Assembly: GCF_050624435.1 (NCBI RefSeq)
Contig: NC_134537.1
Span: 18,658,584 to 18,722,583, forward strand
Length of the DNA: 64,000 bases
From: Tenrec ecaudatus
Lineage: Eukaryota > Chordata > Mammalia > Afrosoricida > Tenrecidae
Direction of reading: 5' to 3'
Shown: one piece after another, positions 44,761-55,799 of the stretch
Numbering within the stretch: position 1 is the first letter of the stretch
How the letters are laid out: each line of letters opens with the position of its first letter
Translations under genes and position numbers: made by a program
The notes under the pieces: model-generated
What the model was told of the DNA's origin: nothing
Seen by the model: the letters and a program-made list of their open reading frames with translations, nothing else
Database searches by the model: none

Positions 44761-46842
44761 CAGGACTTGAATGACAGGGTCAGCTTTCCTGCTTCTTCCT
44801 CCTATATGACTAGAACTTTCTCTACAGGATCACTTTGTTTGCTCATAAAAAGAGACACTTGGGAGCAAACACTTCCTCTTTCTCCTAGGGCATCATGTCC
44901 TCTTATGCTTATGGTACTCTGATATTATCTTCCTAAATAAATACAAGATGCCAAATTGAAGATGGTAGAATAGAAAGGTCAAAAGGACCTAGATTGCTGA
45001 TGACATCATTGAGCCACTGAATTAATCTGCCCAGAGTCATCACATCTTCATATTGCTTGTTAAGTAAGGTCCTGCGTTTTGTTGATTCCACACTGCACTT
45101 TATTTTTACATTTCCACAACTCTGAAATTAGAATGTCTTTTTCCCACCGTCGTAACTTGAAGTCATGGTTGGCCAGAGGCAGCCTTGGGACCGTTGTCAT
45201 GACTGTGTCAGTGTCGTTGCTATTCTGAGTGACCTGCCAAACCCTAGGCCCTTGACAGTTGACTCAACAAACCACTGAAGGGCATTTGAGGAAGGATTCT
45301 GTGTTCTGTCTGGAAGGATAAAGAAGGCACTAGCAACAAAATTTGCATGCTGCATGTCACGATCATGGAAAAGAATCCTAGAGGCAGTAGTGAAGCGTTC
45401 TTGTAAGGAATGCTACATCGCCAACACTTTAGATCTCATGTTAGATCTCAATATCCAATATTGCATATGGATGGCCCGAAATTTGGAAAGTAACACATTC
45501 ATAAGATTCTGACTATGATCATGAAGAGGTTTTAAGGAGTGAACCAATATATCTCAATGAAGGTGGTGTTCATTTTTGTGCATATGTGTGTGATATATAT
45601 TAACTACATCTAAATAACTTTTACGATTCCCTTTCAATAGGCATAAAAGGAATATATTCAGTCTTTAGAAACCATTGGGTTGATTTTTCATCAGCAGCGT
45701 TCTTTTCTTTGTCAGTGGTTCAGGAAATAATGATGTTTCTGGTAATTGGTGTTTCATGTTTGATAAAATCAGTCATTTATTATTTAAGCTGGGGCTTTTT
45801 ATTTCTTGCAATCAATGATGTCACAATGGTATTACTTAGAGTTGATATTTTACAAAAAACCGCTTTCGTTTCAAATCCTTATGGAGAAAGGGATAGGACA
45901 GTTGATCCCTGTGAAGTGTGAGAATCTGAGTTATCTTTCTTATGACTTCATAGGTAGACAATAGGTACAAGTACTAACAGAGATACTTTCTTGTTAGTAT
46001 AAGAGTATGGTGAGCAAGGGGAGACTTGCCTGCCTCTGAGCTTTTAAGACACATCCAGCATCTCTTTCCTGGAAAAGCAGACTTCTATCCAACAGCCACG
46101 ACTTATGCTCATGTGTTAACAAGCAGAGTCTTCTGGAGATGAAAACGTGCCAAACTCATCACGAACAGATTTTTTCATTAACCTGCTGATCCTCTTAGCT
46201 GTTGTTTTAGAAAGGAGTTCCTTAGGTTTTTTTGTTCTTCACTACCCTTTATTCTTTCTGACTATTATAGGATCATGATACTCTTTGATTAGCCCCTCAT
46301 AATTTCCTGACATAAGCAAGAACTTGAGAGACCGCCCAGGGCACATCACGGCTTTAACTTGCCACTTTATCCTATGATAACTAAGTCTGTCCTTAACAAT
46401 AGCATTCATTATGCCAGTCGTTGAGTCTATAGCTCTTCCTTTGCTGTCAGTGTGCTCCATCCTTGTAGGCAAGCTTAGTGGCCTTCATTCCTGCAGAGAA
46501 GATTCACCATGAGGCCTTCCTGGTTGAAAGTAAAAAACACATTTCCTACTCTGAGACTATGCCCGATATATTTGCCACAATGTGGGTGTTAATTCAAGAT
46601 AAGAAGGCACTGGCTTTCCGAAGAGCAACTAACCCAGGACAGGGAGTTCATGGCTCTGATAAAGAACAGATTTCCTATTAAATAAAAATGCATCATCCGA
46701 GAAGCTGGAGTAGAATACTATTTTTAAAAACGAATTTCAGTTGGTTAAATGGAGTCTCATTAAAAAAAATAACAATAAATCCAAGAATAGTTTCTGGCTT
46801 TGTGCCCACAGTACTTCTTTGGTTGTGAATTTTTATCTACTT
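44761..46842. other. Unassigned stretch
   Basis: No recognisable repeat. Frames at 45709-45921 (plus), 46242-46472 (minus) and 46478-46681 (plus) have no family signature that I can defend. The 46242-46472 frame was tested by eye against small ribosomal proteins and did not fit. Confidence 0.4.
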
Positions 46843-46856
46843 AAAGCGTTTGCAGA

Positions 46857-46975
46857 AATGCTTTGAGAATGATTGGGGCAGGGAATGTGCAGATGTGCTT
46901 TATACAATTGATGTATGTATATGTATGGATTGTGATGAGTTGTATGAGCCCCTAATAAAATATTTTTTAAAAAAT
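46857..46975 (+). mobile_element. Very short L1 3'-end insertion (copy g)
   Basis: A perfect 14-bp target duplication AAAGCGTTTGCAGA (46843-46856 and 46976-46989) brackets about 119 bp of L1 3' end ('gagaatgattggggcaggga' through 'gagcccctaataaaatattt'). It is an extreme 5' truncation with a perfect duplication, so it is probably among the youngest insertions here. Confidence 0.9.
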
Positions 46976-46989
46976 AAAGCGTTTGCAGA

Positions 46990-47798
46990 GTTTGTCCTTC
47001 TGAGAACACATTCTGATAACTTCATTGGCTTAAATTGTACTCATTTTTCCATCGAAGATGACCTCTCTACATTTTATTACGGTGGAATACATTGAAACTT
47101 GGTTTAATTTCTATTCTTTATGTTTTGTTATTCTTTATGTTTTGCTATCATACATTTGTACTATCATATTTCTTGTTGCTACCCTCAGTATTAGGTTTTA
47201 TGCTTGCTCCTCTCCATTGGACCTACCCGAAGAGACAGTCAGTTCTGAGACTCAAATTTCTGTTTTTTGTGGGGTTTTTGGGTAGCAGTTGATTTAGTTT
47301 CGAGAAGAGGGCTAATGTCTTATGGATTCTGCCAATTAGCCTGGGCTTCCCTTCCTTTATTCAGTTCCAGTTTGACCTTTTTGGAGTTTAAAAAATGGGG
47401 CCATCTCTTTATTCAATACATGTTTTTGCACAACTGGGCTTCATAAAATCATCCTGCTTCATCCTCTCCACTTTCTTCAGGCTAACACGGAGTATCATGG
47501 CTTTGAAGACAAGGATAACAGCAATCGCCTTTGAGGAAATCTGGACTCAGAGCAAGCCTACGGGTGTCGACATCGAGGGGATTTTAGTGACTGTGGTTTT
47601 TCTCAGAAGGGGATCCCAGGGCCTTTCTGCTGAGGCACCCCTGGGGGTATTCACACTTCTAAACTTTGGGTTAGCAACAGAGCACTGAAAGTCAGCCAGA
47701 GATCAGAGCATTTAGACAACTTGCCTACGGTTACCTGCCTAATTAATGTCAAAGCTAAAATGTGCAACTTCATATGAAAAACTCCCTCTTATAAAAGT
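46990..47798. other. Unassigned; MIR trace near 47690-47765
   Basis: The piece 'gagcatttagacaacttgcc' followed by 'tacggttacctgcctaatta' resembles the MIR core ('ttaagtgacttgcccaaggtcac'). Frames at 47058-47292 and 47395-47688 are unsupported as genes. Confidence 0.35.
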
Positions 47799-50410
47799 AG
47801 TGTTCACAATCATAAAGACTTGAAAACAGCCCAAATTTCCATTGATAGACGAGTGGATCGGTAAACTTTGGCACATACACACAATGGAGTACTATGCAGC
47901 ACTGAAAAGCATGGATGAGCACATGAAACACGTTATTTCATGGGAAGAGCTGGAAGGAATTATGTTAAGCCAGACCCAAAGGGACAGGTACAACATGAGT
48001 CCCCTGAGGTAAGTACAATCAGCATGGCAGAAATAGAAGTATAAACATCCATCTCACAATAAACGGGGGGAAGCATAGATAGTTGGAGGGAGGGCAGGCC
48101 ACACTTAGGGAGGTACATGAGAGCCCAGCATAAAGAAGGAGAAGTGGGGCAGGGAGAGGGAGAACCTGGAGTGGGAGATTCCGAGTGGATGGTAAGGAGG
48201 GGAGAACAGGGTACTAACCCACCCGGGGGAGAGTATTGGTTGTGTCCCCACAGAACTGGAAAATGCATACGAACCCCACCATGGTACACCAAACAAGGAG
48301 GGCAATGTAAAGTATGGAGGACTATACGAAGAGACTGGACCATACGCTGGCCCAAACCAGAATTAGCCCGACCCCCACATTTGAAGGGAATACCACAGAA
48401 AATGAAAATAGATCGTCTGGTGTGGGAAAGGAACTGACCCACTACACCACACCCAGAAGGAAGCTGAAACAAAGGAAGGAGGAAGGACGGAGTGGGGTAC
48501 ACCTGGGCCCACCAAGCTCAGAAGACGATAGCCCATCATACAGAGGGGACCATGCAGCTGGCCACACTGCGAGATGCGACACCTTGCACCAACCCATGGC
48601 CCTACACGGGACAGCACTTGAGACACAGTGGGGGATGTGTGACTGAGCTGACCTCACCACACTGAGGCAAACACTGGGGGCGTGCAATGGAGCAGCGGGG
48701 GAAGCAGAGCAAAGAGATCCCGAGGGAGTATAAAGGATGGACTTTGGGGCCAGGCCATGGCACCACACAAGTGTCATCTGGAAAACACTCCTAAAGGCCA
48801 ACAAACAGATCTTGAACTACTAGCAATTTTTGTTCTTTTTATGCTATCTTTTTGTTTTGTCTTTTTTTTTTACCTTGTAAATTTTGTATGTTAGTGGCTT
48901 TTCTGCTTATCATCATGTTGGTATTGCTGCTGTCGAAGCCGTGTTCATATGTGCCACTTGGGTGCTGTCAAAGTCATCTGCATTTGTATGCACATATTAC
49001 TATATCAGCAGGTCCACCTAGACAAGATAGGCTGGACAAACAATGAGAGAAGAAAATAACGGGACCAACAGTCCTGGAGGGACATGAGAGCATGGGAGGT
49101 AGGGGAAGGGAGGAGGTGTTGGCCAACAAGGGAACAGCGAGTGGTTCAAAACCAGAGGAGCGAGAGGATGGAAGGACAGGTAGGGAGTGAGCAAGGGCAA
49201 GGTAACTGAGAGGAATTACTGAAACCAGAATGAAGGCTGAACATGGTAGTGGGATGGGAGGAAAGTGTAAGGAAATAGAGGCAAGGAGTAGGAGGCAAAG
49301 TGCATACATAGAAGCCTAAATACAAACATGTACATATGTAAATATATATGATTATGGGGGAAATAGACTTATGTGCATATGTTTATAGGTTCAGTAGTAG
49401 GGTAGCAGATGGACATTGGGTCTCCTCACGCATACTCCCCCAATACAATAGCACCTCGCCCACCTAAACGGTCATTGCATGATACCCACCTTCCCAACAT
49501 GATCACTGAAGACAGATGTGTGTGTAAGCAAATGTGGTGAAGAAAGCTGATGGTGTCCGGCTATAAAAAAGATATAGTGTCTGGGGTCTTAATGGTTTGA
49601 AAGCAAACAAGTGGCCATCTAGCTCAGAAGCAACAAAGCCCACAGAGAAGAAGCATACAGCCTAAGAAAATACAAGGTGTTGAATGGACCAGGTAGCAGA
49701 CACCAAGGAACAAAAACAATCATTGTGTGATCACCTTCCTCACATAAACACTGAAGACGAAGGTGTGCATAAGCAAGTGTGGTGAAGAAGGCTGATGGTG
49801 CCCAGCTACTGAGAGATATAGCATCTGGGGACTTAAAGGCTTGAAAGCAAACAAGCAGCCATCTAGCCCAGAAGCAACAAAGGCCACATGGAAGCAGCAC
49901 ACCAACATGGGTGATCGTGAAGGGCAGAGGAGACCTGGTCTCAAACAACAAAGGCAGCGGGGGGGGGGGGGGAGGATCACATCACCGTGAATGAGGGGGA
50001 GTGCGTGATGGGGACCCAATGGCCATCTGTAGACAGCTGGACATCCCTTGCAGAGGGATAGTGGGGAGGAGATGAGTCACTCATGGTTCAGTGTAGCAAC
50101 AATGAAACTCAAAGCCTTCCTCTAGTTCTTGAATGCTTCCTCCCCTCCCATTTATCATGACCCCAATTCTACCTTGCAGACCTGGTTACACCAGAGGATG
50201 TACAGTGGTGCAGTGGGGATCTGGAAACACAGGGAATCTAGGGCAGATGAACCCCTCAACACCAGCTGTGGGAGTGGGAACACTGGGAGGGAAGGGGGTG
50301 TAGAAAGGGAGAACCGATCTTGGAGATCTATGTGTAACCTCCTCTCTGGGAGATGGGCAATGGGAAGGTGGGTGAAGGGAGATGTTGGGCAGTGTAAGAT
50401 AAGATAAAAT
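47799..50410 (+). mobile_element. L1 ORF2 tail plus very long 3' UTR (copy h)
   Basis: It begins in the C-terminal part of L1 ORF2: 'ttcacaatcataaagacttg' (47803), then LWHIHTMEYYAAL readable near 47866-47904. It runs without a break into the 3' UTR blocks seen in copies c and d. From the ORF2 end (about 48000) to 50410 there are 2.4 kb of non-coding sequence, and the last 0.3 kb found in other copies is missing. The flanks show a possible short duplication ('aaaatgtgc' near 47758 and 50406). A 180-codon reverse frame (47960-48502) is antisense to this UTR and is not a gene. Confidence 0.8.
49490..49975 (+). repeat. Tandem duplication of about 240 bp inside the L1 3' UTR
   Basis: Unit 1 (about 49490-49730) and unit 2 (about 49731-49975) share 'acactgaagac'-type starts, 'gtggtgaagaa(a/g)gctgatgg', 'ggccatctagc' and 'gaagcaacaaag', in the same order. 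Copies c, d and e carry the block once. Unit 2 ends in a G-run of about 14 (49958-49971). Confidence 0.8.
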
Positions 50411-50811
50411 GTGCTAATTTTGTAACTTTAAAATTTCCCTTGTTTTTTGGGTCAGCAAATGACTCATCAAAATGCTACCCAAAGATCAAGCTTTTGTAAC
50501 AAACTTTGTTTCCTCATCTTGATAGAAGATTTTGGCTCTGTATCAGATGTTCCTGGTACAATATGACACACAACCATAGTCCTATGAAGGGTAATATGCA
50601 GTCTTCTATATGGGAACTTAAAAAGTGGGTGCCAAAACCAGCCCAAACATATAAGAATAAAGAGACATTGCATCAAAGTGTGTATATGAATCAATAGATC
50701 AGAACAATGTATGGGCAATCTATTTTCAAATATTAGCCCTTGAAAACCTCTGGATAATGAGGATGGTGTAGGATTAAGCATTTTGTTTTCTTATACGAAA
50801 GGTATCTATGA
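50411..50811. other. Unassigned stretch
   Basis: Looks unique; no named repeat. The minus frame 50467-50781 (104 codons) has no recognisable domain. Confidence 0.4.
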
Positions 50812-51030
50812 CTCCGAGAAGGTTCTCTAGGTTAAGCATTGAGATGTTAACTGCAAGGTTGGCAGTTCAAAGACATCAGTTTCTCTAAGGGAGAAAGATG
50901 AGGCTGTCTAGGCTCACAAAGACTTAAAGTCTCAGAAACCCAAAGGAGCAATTCTATTGAGTCTAATAGGGCGGTTTTGAGTCAGAGTTGCCTTTCTGGC
51001 AGTAAGGTTTATGAATTAGCACCAGCTCCA
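50812..51030 (+). repeat. AfroSINE-like SINE
   Basis: The order is 'ggttaagcattgagatgtta', 'actgcaaggttggcagttca', 'aagggagaaagatgaggctg', 'cagaaacccaaaggagcaat', 'gagtcagagttgcctttctg'. The tail leads to 'agtaacaacaatagg' at 51036. Confidence 0.75.
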
Positions 51031-51726
51031 CAGCAAGTAACAACAATAGGATCTTTATCCCACTAGAAGACAGCTGCCCGTTTCTTCTGTGGCTCTTCAG
51101 GTTCCTGTGTGTATTCAGAAGCCTTTGGAATTTGCATGTTTAGTCCAAGAGAGAACATTAAGGGATAATTTGACTTTGGGTCAGTCTGCTTCTGAATGAG
51201 ATCTGCCTCTGAGTATTTTGAACTCTTTCCATGAAGAAAAAGCTACACCAATTAAGAACATTTTAACTCAGTCACCCTTGGGAACAAATCAACTAACAAA
51301 TTTGGAAGAGAAAGGAGCAACATTTTATCTTTTTTAAAATCAAATTTACTCATTATCTCTTTAATATGTTCTGGGTGGTGAACAGTGATAAGTATTTGAG
51401 ATTAATTCTTGGATGCTCCAATTGACTGAGTGAGGATGCTTCCAGGAACAGTAAGCAGAGAATCGTCCTGTCCACCAGGACCCAATTTTTCTTTTTCCAT
51501 GCTCCGCACAGACCCCTAACTCTCCCTTAACTCTTGCAATTTAACTATTTGACTTGTTGGCACTCTGTGGATCAGAGGGCACCCCACTCTGAGATCTGCC
51601 CATGGGTTTTCAGGAAAATCTGCAATTGTCCAAAAAACTTAATGTTATGCATATCCAAGCATTTTTTTCTGGGAAAGGAATAATAACTTTCCTCTGATTC
51701 TCTAAGGTCCCACGAGGTTATTGCAG
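51031..51726. other. Unassigned stretch
   Basis: No gene or named repeat. Confidence 0.4.
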
Positions 51727-52128
51727 TTGTTGTTAGCTGCCATCAAGTTTGTTCCAACTCAGAGTGACCCTGTGTTCAACAGAGTGAAACGTCGTCACAA
51801 TTGTTCTTATGTTTGAGCCCAGCGTTGCACCCACTTTATCAATCCATTGGTCCAGGCTTTCCTCTTTTCACTGCTTCTCCAATTTACTAAGCATGATGTC
51901 CTCCTTCAGGGACTAGGCTCTCCTGAGAATGTGTTCAGTGAAGTCTTGCCATCCTTGCCTCTAAGGAGCATTCTGGCAGCACTTCTTCCAAGGCAGATTT
52001 GTTGGTCCATGGTTCCTTCAATAGTCTTCTCCAGAACCACAATTCGAATGAATCGATTCTTCTTCAATCTTCCTTATTCAATGTCCATCTTTCATATGTA
52101 TATGGGGCATTTGAAAATAGCATGCTTG
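51727..52128 (-). mobile_element. RTE 3' end, well preserved
   Basis: It starts 'ttgttgttagctgccatcaa', the complement of the RTE/AfroSINE tail. It continues 'gagtgaccctgtgttcaaca', 'agcatgatgtcctccttcag', 'aaggagcattctggcagcac', 'cagatttgttggtccatggt', 'cttattcaatgtccatcttt'. It is collinear with 1.16-1.52 kb. The minus side encodes the last part of the RTE polyprotein, with stops. Confidence 0.75.
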
Positions 52129-52129
52129 G

Positions 52130-53055
52130 AAAAACTGGATCTTTACCTGAAAAAGTATGAAACTGGATGTATACCCTAACACTATGTACAAAAATGAGTT
52201 GAAGATAGACCAAATACTTAAATATAAGTCACACAGTTACAGAAACTATTAGTGAAAAAAATAAGGACAAGCTTAAGGACCTTAATAGAGAGCATAAAAA
52301 CACTATCAAACATAATGAAACATATCCACACTATAGAAGACAAAAATAAAGGACGAGGACCTACCAAAAGTACAATATTTATGCACATCAAAAGACTTCA
52401 TCTAAGCAGTCAACAGAGAACCCACAGAGTTGGAAAATATTCAATAAGAATACGTCAGATAGAGATAATCTCTAAAATCTATATAAAAAAACTACAACAT
52501 CTGAACAAGGTAAATATAAATAACCCAATCAAAAACTGGCACAAGACTGAATAGACAATTTACCCAAGACCACATCAACAACCATATGAAGAAATGTTCG
52601 AGATCACTAACAATAAGAGAAATACATATTGAAACAACAATGAGATAGCACCTCGCACCTCGCACGGTGCAGCATTCTCTCTACTGGGTTCACGCCATAA
52701 AGAAATCAAGAACATAACACGAGCAGACCTACGTACACCTACGCTTATTGCAACTATGTGCTTAATAACAAAATCATGGAAACAACCCCAAATCCCAATT
52801 ACAGAGCTCTGGTACGTTCATAGTATGGCATATTATGTATCAATAAAAAAACAAAACAAAACATGACAACCCTTTTAAAAACCACAAGACATAGACAAAG
52901 CTTGAGAAGATTATGCTTAGCAGACTCCGTCAATGTTACAAAGATAAATGTTTAATAACTTCATTGTTATAAAGAAAGACAAAGAAGAAGAAATGTGCTT
53001 AACACACCAGTAGACAGAACTTGTCTTCTTAAGGTGCACCTCACTCCTCCGAGAA
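52130..53055 (+). pseudogene. L1 ORF2 C-terminal remnant and 3' UTR
   Basis: Readable ORF2 pieces in order are LDLYLKKYETGCIP (about 52135-52176) and NNPIKNWHKTE (about 52519-52551). They are followed by shifted pieces equivalent to the 'MRYHLTPVRM' region ('acaatgagatagcacctcgc' at 52638) and the 'aaacaaccccaaatcccaat' region (52780). It has many stops, ending in A-rich sequence. L1 ORF2 encodes an endonuclease and reverse transcriptase; only the cysteine-rich C-terminal third survives here. It abuts the RTE fragment directly. Confidence 0.75.
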
Positions 53056-53081
53056 ACGGCCCTGCTCTTCAATACCTTAAA

Positions 53082-53300
53082 GGAACCCTACTGGCATAGT
53101 GGGTATTAGTTGGGATGCTAACTACAAGGTCAGTGGTTCAAATCTACACGTCACTCATGGTAAAAAGATGTGGCTTCCTAATCTTGTAAAGAGTTACAGG
53201 CTTGGAAACCCACTGGGGCAGTTCTATCCCGTCCTACAGGGCCATTATGTGATGTAGTTGACTCCGCGGCCATGAGTTGGATGCTGACAGTAGTAATAAC
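53082..53300 (+). repeat. AfroSINE, nearly complete
   Basis: The order is 'aaaggaaccctactggcata', 'atgctaactacaaggtcagt', 'ggttcaaatctacacgtcac', 'ggtaaaaagatgtggcttcc', 'cttggaaacccactggggca', 'gttctatcccgtcctacagg', 'ggccatgagttggatgctga'. All parts are present; a deletion lies near the end. Confidence 0.85.
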
Positions 53301-53484
53301 CAGTCGCTGACTGGTCAACTTCTACTCCAGGTGAGCTTCTGTGTCCCACAATACAACTGGGCTCCATAAGGTATTCCGTGGCTGATTTGCTGGAGAAAAT
53401 CACGAGGTAGAAGTAGCCCTTTACACCACCTACATTGATTTAAAAAAATGAATCTTGCTCAATTATTTATTTTTCTTTTCTCTA

Positions 53485-53560
53485 TGCGGCATGGAGGTTT
53501 ATGAAGCAGCTCTGCTCTGCAAACGTCACAAGTTGAAACCAATTCATTGGCAACTAAAAT
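53485..53560 (+). repeat. AfroSINE 3' fragment
   Basis: The string 'agcagctctgctctgcaaac', then 'gtcacaagttgaaaccaatt' and 'cattggcaactaaaatcgac', is a second 3' SINE end, 0.2 kb after the previous copy. Confidence 0.6.
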
Positions 53561-55580
53561 CGACACTACATATTCAGGTCAAACTCTAGGCCCTTACCAG
53601 ACATCAGCGAACAGTCCGCAGGGCGTCTCCTAGAGGCTTACATTCAAAAGGGGCAGGAAGAGAGAAAGCGTCAACGGAGCTGGGCCAGGAATTTCCTCCT
53701 CAGGTTGAGAAGTCAAGACCCCATTCACGAGACCATGGCGTCTTGTCAACTTTCTGGGGGCGTTGTTCTTGTTTTCTTGCTTTTCATTTGTACTTGTTAA
53801 TTTTTGTGAAAAACATCCCCTTGGTGCCTCCCCTGCCCCGCCACCCCCCCTGCGCCCCCCATGCAGATAGATCTGGACTTGCATGGCATTTCGTTGTCAT
53901 TCCACTGGCTGAGCTTGTGCTGATGCTGACCTGTCTCCAGCGCCCATGCATATCTGTCAATAGCCCTGCCGGTTACAAACAACGCAAGGGCCCGCACTAT
54001 CCATCCGCATTAACGAAGGAGGAAATGAGAGGCACGGACCTTGACAAGTCTGTTGCCTCCAAAAATGAAATTGATTTAGGCCACTAAAAAACGCCAAGCT
54101 CTTCCATTAATAGGCCATAGGAAACCACAATAAATCAGTCTATTAGGGTGCAACAGGGGTGCAAATTGGTGTCTCAGCTTAATGTAGATAAAGATTTCAG
54201 TGCACACTGCATATATCAAAAATTTAACACATGCTGCTTGCAGAGTTTTAATGAATACAAAAAGCTCAATTGCTAAAAACCAACACAACCCAGGCATCAC
54301 TTCATTTAGCTGTCAATAAAATTGTCTCTTATTTTATTTTCTAATGGTTTATCAATGCTGGTAATTTGCTGCTGGTTATAAGAGGGGGAGTGGGGGAGGG
54401 AAGGGAATTTAAATAAGTCCTGCTAACTCGCAAAGAGCTCAATGGGTCATTTTGTTCTACTACACAAGTTAATGAGCAGATGACGGGGGGGGGGGGCAGG
54501 GGGGGTGCAGTCTCCCTTACTTGTTTGCACTAACATAACCTTAACATAAACCTGTCTTGGAACACTACATTAGCTCAGAGATGACTGCTGCCCTGGAAAT
54601 CGATTATTGTCTCCTGGTCAGAGACAGTCTCGTATGTCATAGAGTCTCTTAAAGAAGTTCTGGCTGAAATGGACCTGGCTTTGTTTTATTTTGTTTGTCC
54701 CCCATGAAATACAGTTGCTGTTTCAACCTATCCAGTGGAAGCCAAATGCCTGCCCTTACCTTAACCACTTTCTATGAAACACAGAGGACGCACAAAGCCT
54801 TTGTCTGAAGCAGAGGAGCAAAGGTAATCCTTGTAGCAGAACTGAACAAGTCTTGTCTATTTTCCCAGAGCAGTCAGGGAATAGCATTTGATCATTGATT
54901 TTACCTAGCCAATTATATAGGTGTGAGAAAAAGAGACTCTGTTTTACTTTTTACTGAATGACATTTATATAGTTTAAATAAAACCAGATTTATGATAATA
55001 AACTAGCCAGGAGAACTCATTGGCTGATTGATTCCTTCAATAAACATTTGTGGCAGGCTAATGTATTAATAATTTAATATAGAAATTAACCTGTGCCTTA
55101 TTTTATTATTATTGTTATTTTCTTGCTTGAGTAGACTTATTAGAAAATGGTTGAAGAAGTAATTGTGTTCTTCACCCTGAGAGGAAGGGCAACCAAGTGT
55201 CCGTGTTTTTAATCTGGGTTTCTTTGTCCAAGACTGATAGTTTCTCTCTCTCTTTCTCTCTCCCTATTTTCTTTCTCCCTACCTCCCCCTTTTTTTCATT
55301 CCATATCGCCCCCCTCCCCGCTGCTTCCTCCCTTGTCTGAGGCTGGTCGAGATGGACAGAGTGGATGACAACTTGGCAGTTGTGTGTGTTCACTGTGGTT
55401 GCGTCTAGGAAAGGACACTGAGGTCTCCCTCCCTGAACCACCGCCTTCCCGACCTTCCTTCCCACACGGCTGTACTTCACCCTTTTGGAGGAGCCCATCC
55501 TTGAAGGAAGTGAGGTTGCCGATTCTTGGATTGGCCTCCATCTGTCTCCCATTCACCTTTGGCAAGAGGATGACAGAGGG
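53561..55580. other. Unique-looking 2-kb stretch
   Basis: I recognise no repeat family over almost 2 kb, in contrast to the rest of the window. The frame 53743-54087 (114 codons, plus) overlaps the left part but has no domain. A pyrimidine-rich patch (55240-55320) produces arginine/lysine/glutamate-rich reverse frames that are not genes. Confidence 0.5.
54010..54400. promoter_or_regulatory. Candidate conserved non-coding element (enhancer-like)
   Basis: An AT-rich, non-repetitive block with a high density of homeodomain-like and HMG-like words: 'ccattaatagg', 'aataaatcagt', 'ttaatgaatac', 'aagctcaattgctaaa', 'gctgtcaataaaattgt', 'tttctaatggttta'. It has few simple repeats and no coding signature. 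These traits are typical of deeply conserved mammalian enhancers in gene deserts. The call is inference from sequence texture; conservation was not tested. Confidence 0.35.
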
Positions 55581-55649
55581 TGGCCCGTTCAGTGTTTTTT
55601 TGTGGTTGTACCAAATGTTGCCACCATGAAAGCAGGAAAAGGAAAGAAA

Positions 55650-55700
55650 AGAAAAGTTACCACTGAGTCAAGCCCGACTCATAACGACCTCAAGGGTGTC
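55650..55700 (-). repeat. AfroSINE/RTE 3' tail fragment
   Basis: The string 'aagttaccactgagtcaagc' followed by 'ccgactcataacgacctcaa' is the complement of the shared SINE/RTE 3' end ('gagtcggaa...'). Confidence 0.55.
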
Positions 55701-55759
55701 TGAGGAGAATTGCACTCCATTAGGATTTTTGGTCTTTTCCTTAAAAAAATAAAATAAAT

Positions 55760-55761
<2 letters not shown>

Positions 55762-55798
<37 letters not shown>
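55762..55798. repeat. (GT)n microsatellite
   Basis: Eighteen or so uninterrupted GT units. Confidence 0.97.

Positions 55799-55799
<1 letters not shown>

Noticed and set aside
46242..46472. Possible processed pseudogene of a small ribosomal protein (RPS15A-like impression)
   Set aside because: Only scattered residues fit when compared by eye; no continuous match, poly-A tail or target duplication was found.
47960..48502. 180-codon reverse-strand open frame, the longest in the window
   Set aside because: It is antisense to the L1 ORF2 end and 3' UTR. It is rich in Pro/Ser/Cys/Leu from G-rich sequence on the other strand and has no domain.
53743..54087. 114-codon plus frame beside the candidate conserved element
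   Set aside because: The amino-acid string is low in recognisable structure and crosses a C-rich run. Non-coding conservation explains the region better.
55172..55552. 126-codon reverse frame, Lys/Arg/Glu rich
   Set aside because: Caused by the pyrimidine-rich tract at 55240-55320.
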